Assembly: GCF_051960575.1 (NCBI RefSeq)
Contig: NZ_JBQCEE010000075.1
Span: forward strand, 1 to 32,314
Reading direction: 5' to 3'
DNA length: 32,314 nt
Source: JBQCEE01 sp051960575
GTDB taxonomy: Bacteria > Actinomycetota > Actinomycetes > Mycobacteriales > Jatrophihabitantaceae
This document shows positions 23,259 through 32,173 of the stretch, in pieces. Position 1 is the stretch's first letter, and each line of letters begins with the position of its first letter. Position numbers and translations under genes: made by a program. The notes under the pieces were generated by a model. That model was not told the origin of the DNA and ran no database searches. It saw only the letters and a list, made by a program, of their open reading frames with translations.

Positions 23259-23884
23259 TCTTCGACGCGCATCGGCTGCACTCGACCTCCGTGCGGCGAC
23301 ACCAGGAGCACTGACAGAACGCGCGGGCCGTGGACGCCTTCGACGCGTTGCAGTTCGATGTCGCTGGTGGCGGAGGGTCCGCTGATCCAGGTCTGTGGGC
23401 GGCTCGGGTCGAGGGCGGCGATGGCGTCGGGCACGTCGGGGACGATCTGGTCGCGCCGGATGACGCAGATGTGCCGGTCGGGGACGAGGGTGAGCGCCCG
23501 TCGTCCTTGGCCGGGGCCGTGGTCGAGGACGATGGTGCCGGTCTCGGCGATGCCGACGGTGGCGGTGGTGACGACGGCGTCGAGGCGGTCGAGGTCTGCG
23601 TCGGTGAGCCCGGCGTCGGCGACGCCGTGCTCGACCGGCCAGGGGAAGCCGGCGGGGACGACGGTGGTGGCGCCGGCGAGCGCCTCGGCCAGGGCGGCGG
23701 GCAGGTCGGCCTCGTCGACGCGACGCACGTCGGCGCGGTAGTCGGCGACCCGTTCGACGAAGCGGTCGACGACGTCGACGGGCGCCGTGGCGTGCCGGTA
23801 GGCGCGGTCGATGGGCAGGTGGTCGCGCGGCGCGCCGGCGAGCGCGGACCGGACGCGGGCGAGGATGTCGTCGCGGGCGCTCAC
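23234..23884 (-). CDS. lutC: L-lactate oxidation protein LutC (LUD domain)
   Basis: The 216-residue protein is the LUD-domain subunit of the LutABC L-lactate-oxidising complex. The family segments VSARDDILARVRSALAG, TTVVPAGFPW, DAVVTTATVGIAETGTIVLD and GPSATSDIEL (the last is the signature) are all present. The complex oxidises L-lactate to pyruvate. GTG 23884 forms a GTGA overlap with lutB. The C-terminal extension after VEGVHGPR is about 25 residues longer than I expect for the family. The 3' end overlaps the converging membrane-protein gene. Confidence 0.93.
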   Translation of the reverse strand: MSARDDILARVRSALAGAPRDHLPIDRAYRHATAPVDVVDRFVERVADYRADVRRVDEADLPAALAEALAGATTVVPAGFPWPVEHGVADAGLTDADLDRLDAVVTTATVGIAETGTIVLDHGPGQGRRALTLVPDRHICVIRRDQIVPDVPDAIAALDPSRPQTWISGPSATSDIELQRVEGVHGPRVLSVLLVSPHGGRVQPMRVEDQPSRLSQ

Positions 23885-25356
23885 CCTGACTCCTCGCGGC
23901 GGAACCAGGAGCGGAACGACTCGCACGGCGGCGCGGGGAGGTCGCGGGCGGACGTCCACCGTGCGCCGGGGCCGGGCAGCCGACGGACACCACGGCGCCC
24001 GCCCGGCAGACGGACACGACCGAAGCGTTCGAGCAGCCTGCCGGCCAGGCCGGTGAGCCGTTCGGCCCGGTCGAGGCGCTGACCGGACGAGAGGGTGTGG
24101 GCCGCGGCGCGCATCGCGAGCGCCTCGGGCTTCGGTGGTCGCTGCCCGCGGTGGGCGTCGACGACCTGCGCGCGCAGGTCGACGAGCACCGCGGGGATGT
24201 CGATGCGCACCGGGCAGACCTCGTAGCAGGCGCCGCACAGGCTGGAGGCGTAGGGCAGCGAGTCGGTCTGCTCGTCGGCGCCGACGCCGCGCAGCAGCGG
24301 GGTGAGGATCGCCCCAATGGGTCCCGGGTACACCGAGCCGTAGGCGTGCCCGCCGGCGCGTTCGTAGACCGGGCAGACGTTGAGGCAGGCCGAGCACCGG
24401 ATGCAGCGCAGCGCCTGCCGGCCGACCTCGTCGGCGAGCGCGCGGGTGCGGCCGTTGTCGAGCAGCACCACGTGCACCTCCTGTGGGCCGTCGCCGGGCG
24501 TGGCCCCTGACCAGATCGAGGTGTAGGGGTTCATCCGCTCACCGGTCGACGAGCGCGGCAGCAGCTGCAGGAAGACGTCGAGATCGGCGAAGGTCGGCAC
24601 GATCTTCTCGATCCCGACGACCGAGACCAGCACCTCGGGCAGCGTCAGGCACATGCGTCCGTTGCCCTCGCTCTCGACCACCACCAGCGACCCGGTCTCG
24701 GCGACGGCGAAGTTCGCGCCGCTCACGGCCATGCGGGCGCGGAGGAACTTCTCGCGCAGGTGCAGCCGTGCCGCGCCCGCCAGCGCCGTAAGGTCGTCGG
24801 TGAGGTCGTCCGGTGCGGGCCGGCCCGCGGCGGCCATCGACCGGGCGAAGATCTCGCGGATCTCGGCTCGGTTGCGGTGGATCGCCGGCACCAGGATGTG
24901 CGAGGGCAGGTCGTCACCGAGCTGCACGATCAGCTCGGCCAGATCGGTTTCCCACGCGGCGATGCCCCGCGCGGCGAGCGCCTCGTTGAGGCCGATCTCC
25001 TGCGTGGCCATCGACTTGACCTTGACGATCTCGTCGAGGCCGTGGGCGGCGGCGAGGTCGGCGACGATGGCGTTGGCCTCGGCGGCGTCGCGGGCCCAGT
25101 GCACCGTCGCCCCGTTCGCCTCGAGCGCGGCCTCGAGCTGCATCAGGTAGGCGTCGAGGTGCAGCAGCACCTCGTCCTTGATCGCCGCACCCGCGACCCG
25201 CAACTGCTCCCAGTGCGGCACCTCGCCGACGACCGCGGCCCGCTTGGCGCGGATCGTCGAGGTCGCCGCCGCGAGGTTGCGCCGCAGCTGGGTGTCGGCC
25301 AGCGCGGCCCGCGCGGCCTCGGGGAACGGCGGCATGCCCAGGAATGTGGCGGTCAT
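23881..25356 (-). CDS. lutB: L-lactate oxidation iron-sulfur protein LutB
   Basis: The 491-residue protein has the LutB order. An N-terminal LUD-type domain carries VKSMATQEIGLNEAL, FAVAETGSLVVVESEGNGR and LPRSSTGERMNPYTS. A ferredoxin-like domain follows with the cluster motif CIRCSACLNVCPVY (Cys about 318, 321, 324, 328) and CGACYEVCPVRIDIP (Cys about 374, 377, 381) for the second cluster. It carries electrons from lactate oxidation. ATG 25356 overlaps the lutA stop as ATGA. The C-terminus is Arg-rich and probably flexible. Strong support for a complete LutABC set. Confidence 0.95.
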   Translation of the reverse strand: MTATFLGMPPFPEAARAALADTQLRRNLAAATSTIRAKRAAVVGEVPHWEQLRVAGAAIKDEVLLHLDAYLMQLEAALEANGATVHWARDAAEANAIVADLAAAHGLDEIVKVKSMATQEIGLNEALAARGIAAWETDLAELIVQLGDDLPSHILVPAIHRNRAEIREIFARSMAAAGRPAPDDLTDDLTALAGAARLHLREKFLRARMAVSGANFAVAETGSLVVVESEGNGRMCLTLPEVLVSVVGIEKIVPTFADLDVFLQLLPRSSTGERMNPYTSIWSGATPGDGPQEVHVVLLDNGRTRALADEVGRQALRCIRCSACLNVCPVYERAGGHAYGSVYPGPIGAILTPLLRGVGADEQTDSLPYASSLCGACYEVCPVRIDIPAVLVDLRAQVVDAHRGQRPPKPEALAMRAAAHTLSSGQRLDRAERLTGLAGRLLERFGRVRLPGGRRGVRRLPGPGARWTSARDLPAPPCESFRSWFRREESG

Positions 25357-26090
25357 GCCGCGCCCTCGTGGCTGGCCAGCACCTCGGCCAGGTGCATCAC
25401 CCGCACGCCCGCGCGCTGCCGCGACAGGATGCCGCCGATGTGCATGAGACACGAGTTGTCGCCCGCCACCAGCACTTCGGCACCGGTCTCGAGCACGCGA
25501 CGTGCCTTGTCGGCGCCCATCGCGATGGAGGTGTCGGCGTTCTTCACCGCGAATGTGCCGCCGAACCCGCAACACTCCCCCGCGGCCGGCAGGTCGACCA
25601 ACTGCAGCCCGTGCACTTTCCGCAACAAACGTTGCGGCCGGTCACCGACGCCCAGCATCCGCAGCGAATGGCACGTCGGGTGGAAGGTGACGCGATGCGG
25701 GAACGACGCACCCACATCCTCCACACCCAGCACATCGACGAGGAACTCGCTGAACTCGTATGACCGCGGCGCCAACCGGGCGACGGCGGTCGCCAACCCC
25801 GCGTCGCCGCTGCGCCGCGCCACCAACCCGTGCTGATGGCGGATCGACCCCGCACACGACCCCGACGGCGCGACGATCGCGTCATACCCCTCGAATGCGC
25901 GGACGAAGTTCCGCACCACCGGCACCGCCTCGTCCAGGTACCCGGTGTTCACCATCGGCTGCGCACAACACGCCTGCGCCGCCGGGAAGTCGACCTCGAC
26001 CCCGAGCCGGCGCAGCACGGTGAGCACGGCCTTCCCGGTGTCGGGGAACAGTGCGTCGTTGAAGCAGGTGATCATCAGTGCGACGCGCAT
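25353..26090 (-). CDS. lutA: L-lactate oxidation protein LutA (CCG-domain)
   Basis: The 245-residue protein contains the two Cys-rich CCG-type domains of the LutA/GlcF family: AQACCAQPMVNTGY with GSCAGSIRHQ in the first, and THF-like HPTCHSLR, AAGECCGFGGTFAVKN and DNSCLMHIGG in the second. These bind iron-sulfur or similar cofactors. Together with LutB and LutC it oxidises L-lactate. ATG 26090 overlaps the rhaB end by 16 nt, joining rhamnose and lactate genes into one transcript. Confidence 0.95.
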   Translation of the reverse strand: MRVALMITCFNDALFPDTGKAVLTVLRRLGVEVDFPAAQACCAQPMVNTGYLDEAVPVVRNFVRAFEGYDAIVAPSGSCAGSIRHQHGLVARRSGDAGLATAVARLAPRSYEFSEFLVDVLGVEDVGASFPHRVTFHPTCHSLRMLGVGDRPQRLLRKVHGLQLVDLPAAGECCGFGGTFAVKNADTSIAMGADKARRVLETGAEVLVAGDNSCLMHIGGILSRQRAGVRVMHLAEVLASHEGAA

Positions 26091-27472
26091 CGACCCACCC
26101 TGACGCGTGGTTCGAAGTGCTGCAAGGCCTGGGTGCGGGCGACGAGATCGCGGAGTGTCTCGAGGTCACCGGTGATCGTGCCGACCGCTCGCGCCTGCAC
26201 CAGCACGTTCCCCAGGGCCGTCGCCTCGACCGGTCCGGCGATCACCGGCAGTCCGCTGTGGTCGGCGACGGCCTGGCACAACAGGCCGTTCAGCGCGCCG
26301 CCGCCGACGACGTGTACGCGGCCGATGCGCCGCCCCGAAAGGTCGGCCGCCGTGTCGAGTGCGCGCGCGTAGGCGGTCGCGAGGCTTTCGATGATGCTGC
26401 GCACCAGCGTCGCCCGGTCGCTCGGCGCAACCGCATCGCGCTCGGCGAACCAGGCGGCGATGCGCGACGGCATGTCGCCAGTCGCCGCGAAGCGCGCGTC
26501 CTGCACGTCGAACACCGGCACGGTCGAGGGCACGTCGGCGGCGGCCGCGAGCAGCGGCGCGAGGTCGGTCCCCCAGGTCCGCATCGTCTCGGAGAGCAGC
26601 CACGTGCCCATAACGTTGGTCAGGAAGCGGATTCGGCCGTCGACGCCGCCCTCGTTGGTGAAGTTCGCCGCCCGCGCGGCCTCGGTGAGCACCGGCCGGT
26701 CGAGCTCGACGCCCACGAGGCCCCAGGTGCCGCAGGAGATGTAGGCGGCGTCGTCGCCCGTCATCGGCACGCCGACCACCGCCGAGGCGGTGTCGTGCGA
26801 CCCGACCGCAACGAGCCGCGCCCCGCCCAGGCCCAGTGCCGGCCGCAGACTGCCGACCTCCGTTCCCGGATCGACCAGCGGCGGCAGCAGCGACGGCGGC
26901 AGACCGACACGCTCAGCCAGGTCGGCGTCCCACTCCCCCGTCGTCAGCCGCAGGAGGCCGGTGGTCGAGGCGTTGGTGCGCTCGGCGACGAACGCACCGG
27001 TGAGCCAGTGCCCGATGAGGTCGGGTATCAGCAGCAGGTGCTCGGCGTCGCGCGTCCAGTCGTCGGCTGCGAGTTGGTAGACGGTGTTGAACGGCAGGAA
27101 CTGCAGGCCGTTGCGTCCGTACAGCTCCGCGTGCGACACGATCGCATGCACCCGGTCGACGCCGGCGGCGCAGCGTGCGTCGCGGTAGTGGTAGGGCAGG
27201 CCGAGCAGCCGGTCGCCGCGCAGCAGGCCGTAGTCGACGGCCCAGGAGTCGATGCCGACGCTGCTGACGTCGTGCCGGGCCACCGCCGTGCGCAGGCCGG
27301 CCACCGCCTGCCGGTGGAGCTCGAGCACGTTCCAGTGCAACCCGTCGGGGAGCGCGACCGGCTCGTTCACGAACCGGGCGACGGCGTCGAGGTGCAGCCG
27401 GTCGGCGTCGACCTCGCCGACCATCACCCGCCCGCTCGACTCGCCGAGGTCGACGGCCGCGACGGTGCTCAT
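26075..27472 (-). CDS. rhaB: Rhamnulokinase
   Basis: The 465-residue FGGY-family kinase has the N-terminal AAVDLGESSGRVMVG (ATP phosphate loop), SVGIDSWAVDYGLL with the catalytic Asp region, LLIPDLIGHWLTG, and the C-terminal ATP-site sequences VAVGSHDTASAV, GTWGLVGVE and VVGGGALNGLLCQ. The sequence style and length match rhamnulokinase, which phosphorylates L-rhamnulose at C1. Its neighbours (rhaI, rhaEW) make the assignment firm. ATG 27472 follows the rhaEW end by 24 nt; lutA overlaps its 3' end. Confidence 0.94.
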   Translation of the reverse strand: MSTVAAVDLGESSGRVMVGEVDADRLHLDAVARFVNEPVALPDGLHWNVLELHRQAVAGLRTAVARHDVSSVGIDSWAVDYGLLRGDRLLGLPYHYRDARCAAGVDRVHAIVSHAELYGRNGLQFLPFNTVYQLAADDWTRDAEHLLLIPDLIGHWLTGAFVAERTNASTTGLLRLTTGEWDADLAERVGLPPSLLPPLVDPGTEVGSLRPALGLGGARLVAVGSHDTASAVVGVPMTGDDAAYISCGTWGLVGVELDRPVLTEAARAANFTNEGGVDGRIRFLTNVMGTWLLSETMRTWGTDLAPLLAAAADVPSTVPVFDVQDARFAATGDMPSRIAAWFAERDAVAPSDRATLVRSIIESLATAYARALDTAADLSGRRIGRVHVVGGGALNGLLCQAVADHSGLPVIAGPVEATALGNVLVQARAVGTITGDLETLRDLVARTQALQHFEPRVRVGRCASH

Positions 27473-27496
27473 GGGTGCCTGCTCATCGGTGCCGGC

Positions 27497-29533
27497 TCAT
27501 CGCAGGAACGCGGCCGGCACGCCGGCGTCGACCGGAATGTGCAGGCCTGTCGTCTGCGTCAGGTCGGGCCCGACGAGCGCGAACGTCGCCGCGGCCACGT
27601 GTTCGGGCAGCACCTCGCGCTTGAGGATGGTGCGCTGCGCGTAGAACTTGCCGAGATCCTGCTCGTCGACGCCGTAGACGGCCGCGCGGTTGGCGCCCCA
27701 GCCGGCGGCGAAGATGCCGGAGCCCTGCACGACACCGTCGGGGTTGATGCCGTTGACGCGGATGCCGTGCTCACCGAGCTCGGCGGCGAGCAGCCGCACC
27801 TGGTGGGCCTGGTCGGCCTTGGTCGCCGAGTAGGCGATGTTGTTGGGGCCGGCGAAGACGGAGTTCTTGCTCGAGATGTAGACGATGTCGCCGCCGAGCC
27901 GCTGGTCGATCATCGCCTTCGCCGCGGTGCGTGCGACGAGGAACGAGCCCTTCGCCATCACGTTGTGCTGCAGGTCCCAGTCGGCGACGGTCGTCTCGAG
28001 CAGCGCCTTCGACAGCGACAGACCCGCGTTGTTGACCACAAGGTCGAGGCCACCGAAGGCAAGCAGCGCCTCCGCGACCGCTGCCTCGACGGCCGCCTCG
28101 TCACTGACATCGACCCGCACGCCCACTGCAACATCCGTCGACCCGATCGCCGCTGCGGCATTGCGTGCCTTCGCGAGGTCGAGGTCGGCGATGACAACGC
28201 ACGCGCCCTCCGCGGCGAAACGCTGGGCGATGGCCCGACCGATCCCGGACGCAGCACCCGTGACGAGCGCGATGCGCCCGGCGAGCGGCTTCGGCGCCGG
28301 CATGCGCTGCAGCTTGGCCTCCTCGAGCGCCCAGTACTCGATGCGGAACTTCTCGGCCTCGTCGATCGGCGCGTACGACGAGAGACCCTCGGCGCCGCGC
28401 ATCACGTTGATGGCGTTGACGTAGAACTCGCTGGCCACGCGAGCGGTATGCTTGTCCTTACCGAAGCTGAACATGCCGACTCCAGGCACCAGCACGATCA
28501 GCGGATCGGCGCCACGGATGGCCGGGCTGTCGGGCGTCGCGTTCCGGTCGTAGTAGGCCTGGTAGTCGGCCCGGTAGTCGGCGTGCAGCTCGCGCAGGCG
28601 GGCGATGGCCTGCTCGACAGATGTCGCGGCGGGCAGGTCGAGGACGAGCGGCTTCACCTTCGTCCGAAGGAAGTGGTCGGGGCACGACGTGCCCAGCGCG
28701 GCGAGGCGCGGGTGCTCCTCACGGGTGAGGAAGTCGAGCACGACGTCGCTGTCGGTGAAGTGCCCGACCATCCGCTTGTCCTGCGAGGCGATCGAGCGGA
28801 TCGTCGGCGCCAGCGCGGCGGCACGCGCACGCCGCTCGTCGGCCGGCAGCGCCTCGTATCCCGACAGCACGGCACCGAACGGCTCGGGCACCGAGTGCTC
28901 GGTGATGTGTGCGGCGGCAGTGCCGATGATCCACAGCGAGTTCCGCTCGGCCTCCTCGCTGGTCGCACCCCACGCCGTGATGCCGTGGCCACCGAGGATG
29001 CAGCCGACGGCCTGCGGGTTCTCGGCCTTGATCGCCGCGATGTCGAGCCCGAGCTGGAAGCCGGGCCGGCGCCACGGCACCCAGACGACCCTGTCGCCGA
29101 AGATCTGCTCGGTGAGCTTCTCACCGTCCGCCGCGGTGGCGATCGCGATGCCCGAGTCGGGGTGCAGGTGGTCGACGTGCGGCGCATCCACGAGGCCGTG
29201 CATCGCCGTGTCGATCGACGGCGCCGCACCGCCCTTGCCGAACAGGCAGTGGTCGAAGGCGGCGACCATCTCGTCCTCGCGCTCGACACCCGGGTAGACA
29301 TCGACCAGCGAGCGCAGGCGATCCAGCCGCAGCACCGCGAGGTTCTGCTGGGTCAGCGTGCCGAGGTCACCGCCGGAGCCCTTGACCCAGACCAGCTCGA
29401 CCGGCTGCCCTGTCACCGGGTCGGTCTCGACGCCCTTGGCCGAGGTGTTGCCGCCGGCGTAGTTGGTGTTCCTCGGATCCGCGCCGAGGCGGTTCGACCG
29501 CTCGATCAGTTCGCGGACGACATAGTTCGACAT
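27497..29533 (-). CDS. rhaEW: Bifunctional rhamnulose-1-phosphate aldolase / L-lactaldehyde dehydrogenase
   Basis: The 678-residue fusion has an N-terminal class II aldolase region (about 1-400) with the metal-site HLHPDS and GGHGITAWG. The linker is about 401-419, and a C-terminal SDR domain (420-678) carries VTGAASGIG (about 424-432), NNAG, a catalytic Tyr/Lys pair at about 568/572 in NIAYSATKAD and a closing HIPVDAGVPAAF. It cleaves L-rhamnulose 1-phosphate to dihydroxyacetone phosphate and L-lactaldehyde, and the SDR half oxidises lactaldehyde to L-lactate. The domain order fits the fused aldolase/dehydrogenase known as RhaEW in Bacillus. Start ATG 29533 is 3 nt from the rhaI stop. Confidence 0.94.
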   Translation of the reverse strand: MSNYVVRELIERSNRLGADPRNTNYAGGNTSAKGVETDPVTGQPVELVWVKGSGGDLGTLTQQNLAVLRLDRLRSLVDVYPGVEREDEMVAAFDHCLFGKGGAAPSIDTAMHGLVDAPHVDHLHPDSGIAIATAADGEKLTEQIFGDRVVWVPWRRPGFQLGLDIAAIKAENPQAVGCILGGHGITAWGATSEEAERNSLWIIGTAAAHITEHSVPEPFGAVLSGYEALPADERRARAAALAPTIRSIASQDKRMVGHFTDSDVVLDFLTREEHPRLAALGTSCPDHFLRTKVKPLVLDLPAATSVEQAIARLRELHADYRADYQAYYDRNATPDSPAIRGADPLIVLVPGVGMFSFGKDKHTARVASEFYVNAINVMRGAEGLSSYAPIDEAEKFRIEYWALEEAKLQRMPAPKPLAGRIALVTGAASGIGRAIAQRFAAEGACVVIADLDLAKARNAAAAIGSTDVAVGVRVDVSDEAAVEAAVAEALLAFGGLDLVVNNAGLSLSKALLETTVADWDLQHNVMAKGSFLVARTAAKAMIDQRLGGDIVYISSKNSVFAGPNNIAYSATKADQAHQVRLLAAELGEHGIRVNGINPDGVVQGSGIFAAGWGANRAAVYGVDEQDLGKFYAQRTILKREVLPEHVAAATFALVGPDLTQTTGLHIPVDAGVPAAFLR

Positions 29534-29536
29534 TGA

Positions 29537-30703
29537 TTACGCTCCCCAGCCGGCCTGGTGGCCACCGACTCGTTCGGATCGGATCCGCTCTTGATGACCG
29601 GAGCGGAGATAGGCGTGGTACGGGTCCGCGTCGAGGCCCTGGGACGCGCGCACGTCGGCGAGCATCGGCCGCACATCGCTGTTGTAGGCATCCATCAGCA
29701 CCGCATTCGCGCCGAGCACGTCACCGTCGCGCTGGGCGTGACGCAGGGCGTCACGGTCGACGAGCAGCGCCTTCGCGGTCGCTTCCTGCACGTTCATCAC
29801 CGAGCGGATCTGACCGGGGATCTTCGCCTCGATGTTGTGGCACTGGTCGAGCATGAAATTGATGCCGGACGCAGGCTTCAGGACGTCGGCGGTGACGATC
29901 TCGTGCATGATCCGGAACAGCTGGAACGGGTCGGCCGACCCGACGATGAGGTCGTCGTCGGCATAGTTGCGCGAGTTGAAGTCGAACGCGCCGAGCCGGC
30001 CGAGCCGCACCAGCTGCATCACGATGAACTCGATGTTCGTCCCGGGCGCGTGATGCCCCGTGTCGAGGACGACCTGCGCCCGCTCGCCGAGCTCGAGACA
30101 GTGCACCAGTGACGTGCCCCAGTCGGGGATGTCCATCGCGTAAAAGTACGGCTCGAAGAACTTGTACTCGAGCAGCAGCCGGTGCTCGGGGTCGAGCAGC
30201 GCGTAGATCTCGCGCAGCGACTCGGCCAACCGCTCCTGCCTCGCCCGCAGGTCGTCCTGCCCCGGGTAGTTGATCCCGTCCGGCAGCCAGAGCTTGAGAT
30301 CGGTCGACCCGGTCGCCCGCATGACCTCGACACACTCGGCGTGATGGGCGACCGCCCGCCGACGCACCGCGGCGTCCGGATGCGTCAGCGAACCCAGCCT
30401 GTACTCGTCGTCCTGGAACAGGTTCGAATTGATCGCACCGATCGAGACCCCGAGATCGGACGCGTGGGCGGCCAGCTTGCCGTAGTCGTCGACGCGATCC
30501 CACGGGATGTGCAACGAGACGCGCGGCGCAACACCCGTGAAGGCATGCACCCGCGCCGCGTCCTCCAGCTTCTCGAACGGGTCACGCGCGACGCCGGGCT
30601 GGGCGAACACCTTGAACCGCGTACCGCTGTTGCCGAACGCCCACGACGGCAGTTCGATGGTCTGCTGCACGAGTGCTTCCTGGGCGGCCTGTTGATCGCT
30701 CAT
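29537..30703 (-). CDS. rhaI: L-rhamnose isomerase (RhaI type)
   Basis: The 388-residue TIM-barrel protein follows the Pseudomonas-type L-rhamnose isomerase family: RVSLHIPWDRVDDYGKLAA, AINSNLFQDDEYRLGSLTHP, LKLWLPDGINYPGQ, LLLEYKFFEPYFYAMD with a metal-binding Glu, VLDTGHHAPGTNIEF with Asp/His ligands and FDFNSRNYADDD with a further Asp. It interconverts L-rhamnose and L-rhamnulose with a divalent metal. It precedes the aldolase fusion. ATG 30703 lies 15 nt after the upstream isomerase-like gene stop. Confidence 0.93.
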   Translation of the reverse strand: MSDQQAAQEALVQQTIELPSWAFGNSGTRFKVFAQPGVARDPFEKLEDAARVHAFTGVAPRVSLHIPWDRVDDYGKLAAHASDLGVSIGAINSNLFQDDEYRLGSLTHPDAAVRRRAVAHHAECVEVMRATGSTDLKLWLPDGINYPGQDDLRARQERLAESLREIYALLDPEHRLLLEYKFFEPYFYAMDIPDWGTSLVHCLELGERAQVVLDTGHHAPGTNIEFIVMQLVRLGRLGAFDFNSRNYADDDLIVGSADPFQLFRIMHEIVTADVLKPASGINFMLDQCHNIEAKIPGQIRSVMNVQEATAKALLVDRDALRHAQRDGDVLGANAVLMDAYNSDVRPMLADVRASQGLDADPYHAYLRSGHQERIRSERVGGHQAGWGA

Positions 30704-30718
30704 GTCTCCCCCGCTGCG

Positions 30719-32173
30719 CTAGGGCGCGATGTGGATGTGTTCGAGGCCGAGGAGGTCGGCCGTGGCACGGATGTCGGGCACGAGATCGCCGACGCCGAGC
30801 GCCCAGTGGTGTGAGATGCCGGTCGCGCTCCAGCTGTCGACCCACTCGCCCGGGTCACATCCGAAGTCGACCCGAGAGGTGGTGTTGCCGATGCGAAGTA
30901 ACGGACCCGGCACGACCACGCCGCTCGATGTCACGAGCGCGAATGACCCGTCTCGGCGCTGGATCAGCCCCACGACGGTGACCGGACCGTGCCTGACGTC
31001 GAATTCCACCGACACACCCCAGCCGCGTTTGCCGTGGTAGACGCTAAGGCCGCGTAGCAGCGGTTTGTGTTCGCTGATGGCGAGGTGGGCGGGTCCGTCG
31101 TGACCCATCTCGACGACGTCGTCGCGGAAATTGAGCGCTTGTAGTTCGGTGAACGAGCCGCCACCGCCGAGCCGGTCGACGATGAGCATCGCCAGCGACG
31201 TACGCAACTCGAACTCCCCGCACGTCGGGATGCCACGAGCGGTGAGCAGTGAGGCGCCGAGGATCATGCCGGCACCGAGCCGCTCGTGCTGCTCGCCGGC
31301 AAGCCCGCGGTGGTAGTAGGCGAGGCTGTCGAGCGTGAAGTCGTCGACCAGTCGGTCGAGGCCGACGGCAACCCGGGCAGCCCAGCGGAAGTCGTCGAGA
31401 GCAACCGAGTTGTCCACCGTGAATAGGTCGCGGGCAAGCTCGATGCGCTCGTCGACTTCGGTATCGCCGACCTGCTCGACGCGTACCCGGAGGTCGTCGA
31501 ATTCCAAGACTTCGACGTGGCCTCCGAGATTGGCCGGGACAAGGGTGAGGTCGGTCGAGACGTCGAGCATGCCGGGGTACAGGTGCCCCATGAGGCCGTG
31601 GCGCCCAGTGCGAAGCGCACCGCGCACGCCGGCGGCCCGAACCCAACGCGCGACCCGGGCCCACGCCCGTTCGTCTTCCAGGTAGCCCGAGACCGAGCGG
31701 AACTGGACGCCGATGCGCTCGAACAGGTTCGCCATTTCCGGGAGCGGGCAGGCGCCGCAGTAGGCGAGCCACTGTCCGGTGTCGAAGCTGGCGTGGTCCA
31801 TCGCCTCGGTGGGCTGCAGGTTGATCAGCAGCACGGGCGCGCCGCTGCGCTGCGCGATCGGCACCAGCATCGAGGCGGTCATGTAGGTGGTCAGGAAGCC
31901 GACGATGAGGTCGCAGCCGGCGGCGCGCAGGGTCTCGGCGGCGCGGGCGCCCTCTTCGGCGTCGGAGATGAACCCGACGTCGACGACGTCGCAGTCCATC
32001 GCGCGCATCCGCTCGGACACGCGAGCGGACGAGCGCTGCAGCTGCGGCAGCAGCTCGGGGAATTGCGGCCAGTAGGCGCCGAGCCCGCCCGCGACGAGCC
32101 CGACCTTGGTGCGCCGGCCGGAGATCCGGGGCAGGGCGGCGGACGGCGCCGGCGTCTCTTCGACCAGGGTCAT
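30719..32173 (-). CDS. L-arabinose/L-fucose isomerase-family protein of unknown substrate
   Basis: The 484-residue protein matches the AraA/FucI-like fold. An N-terminal Rossmann-like region (KVGLVAGGLGAYWPQFPELL; DVVDVGFISDAEEG; AAGCDLIVGFLTTYMTAS) precedes likely metal ligands: Glu about 320 (CGEFELRTS), Glu about 343 (FTELQALNF), His about 358 (EMGHDGPA) and His about 455 (GISHHWALG). These suggest an active aldose-ketose isomerase. In this operon it stands directly before rhaI and could act on a related sugar such as L-fucose, L-arabinose or a 6-deoxyhexose epimer, or supply an accessory step. ATG 32173 overlaps the upstream stop as ATGA. Confidence 0.85.
   Translation of the reverse strand: MTLVEETPAPSAALPRISGRRTKVGLVAGGLGAYWPQFPELLPQLQRSSARVSERMRAMDCDVVDVGFISDAEEGARAAETLRAAGCDLIVGFLTTYMTASMLVPIAQRSGAPVLLINLQPTEAMDHASFDTGQWLAYCGACPLPEMANLFERIGVQFRSVSGYLEDERAWARVARWVRAAGVRGALRTGRHGLMGHLYPGMLDVSTDLTLVPANLGGHVEVLEFDDLRVRVEQVGDTEVDERIELARDLFTVDNSVALDDFRWAARVAVGLDRLVDDFTLDSLAYYHRGLAGEQHERLGAGMILGASLLTARGIPTCGEFELRTSLAMLIVDRLGGGGSFTELQALNFRDDVVEMGHDGPAHLAISEHKPLLRGLSVYHGKRGWGVSVEFDVRHGPVTVVGLIQRRDGSFALVTSSGVVVPGPLLRIGNTTSRVDFGCDPGEWVDSWSATGISHHWALGVGDLVPDIRATADLLGLEHIHIAP

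Noticed and set aside
22929..24317. A 462-codon minus-strand open frame
   Set aside because: Strongly Arg/Pro/His-biased shadow of lutC and lutB in another frame.
26078..29536. An 1152-codon plus-strand open frame
   Set aside because: It is antisense to rhaB and rhaEW, has Arg/Asp/Val-rich composition with no domain pattern, and is a by-product of high GC content.
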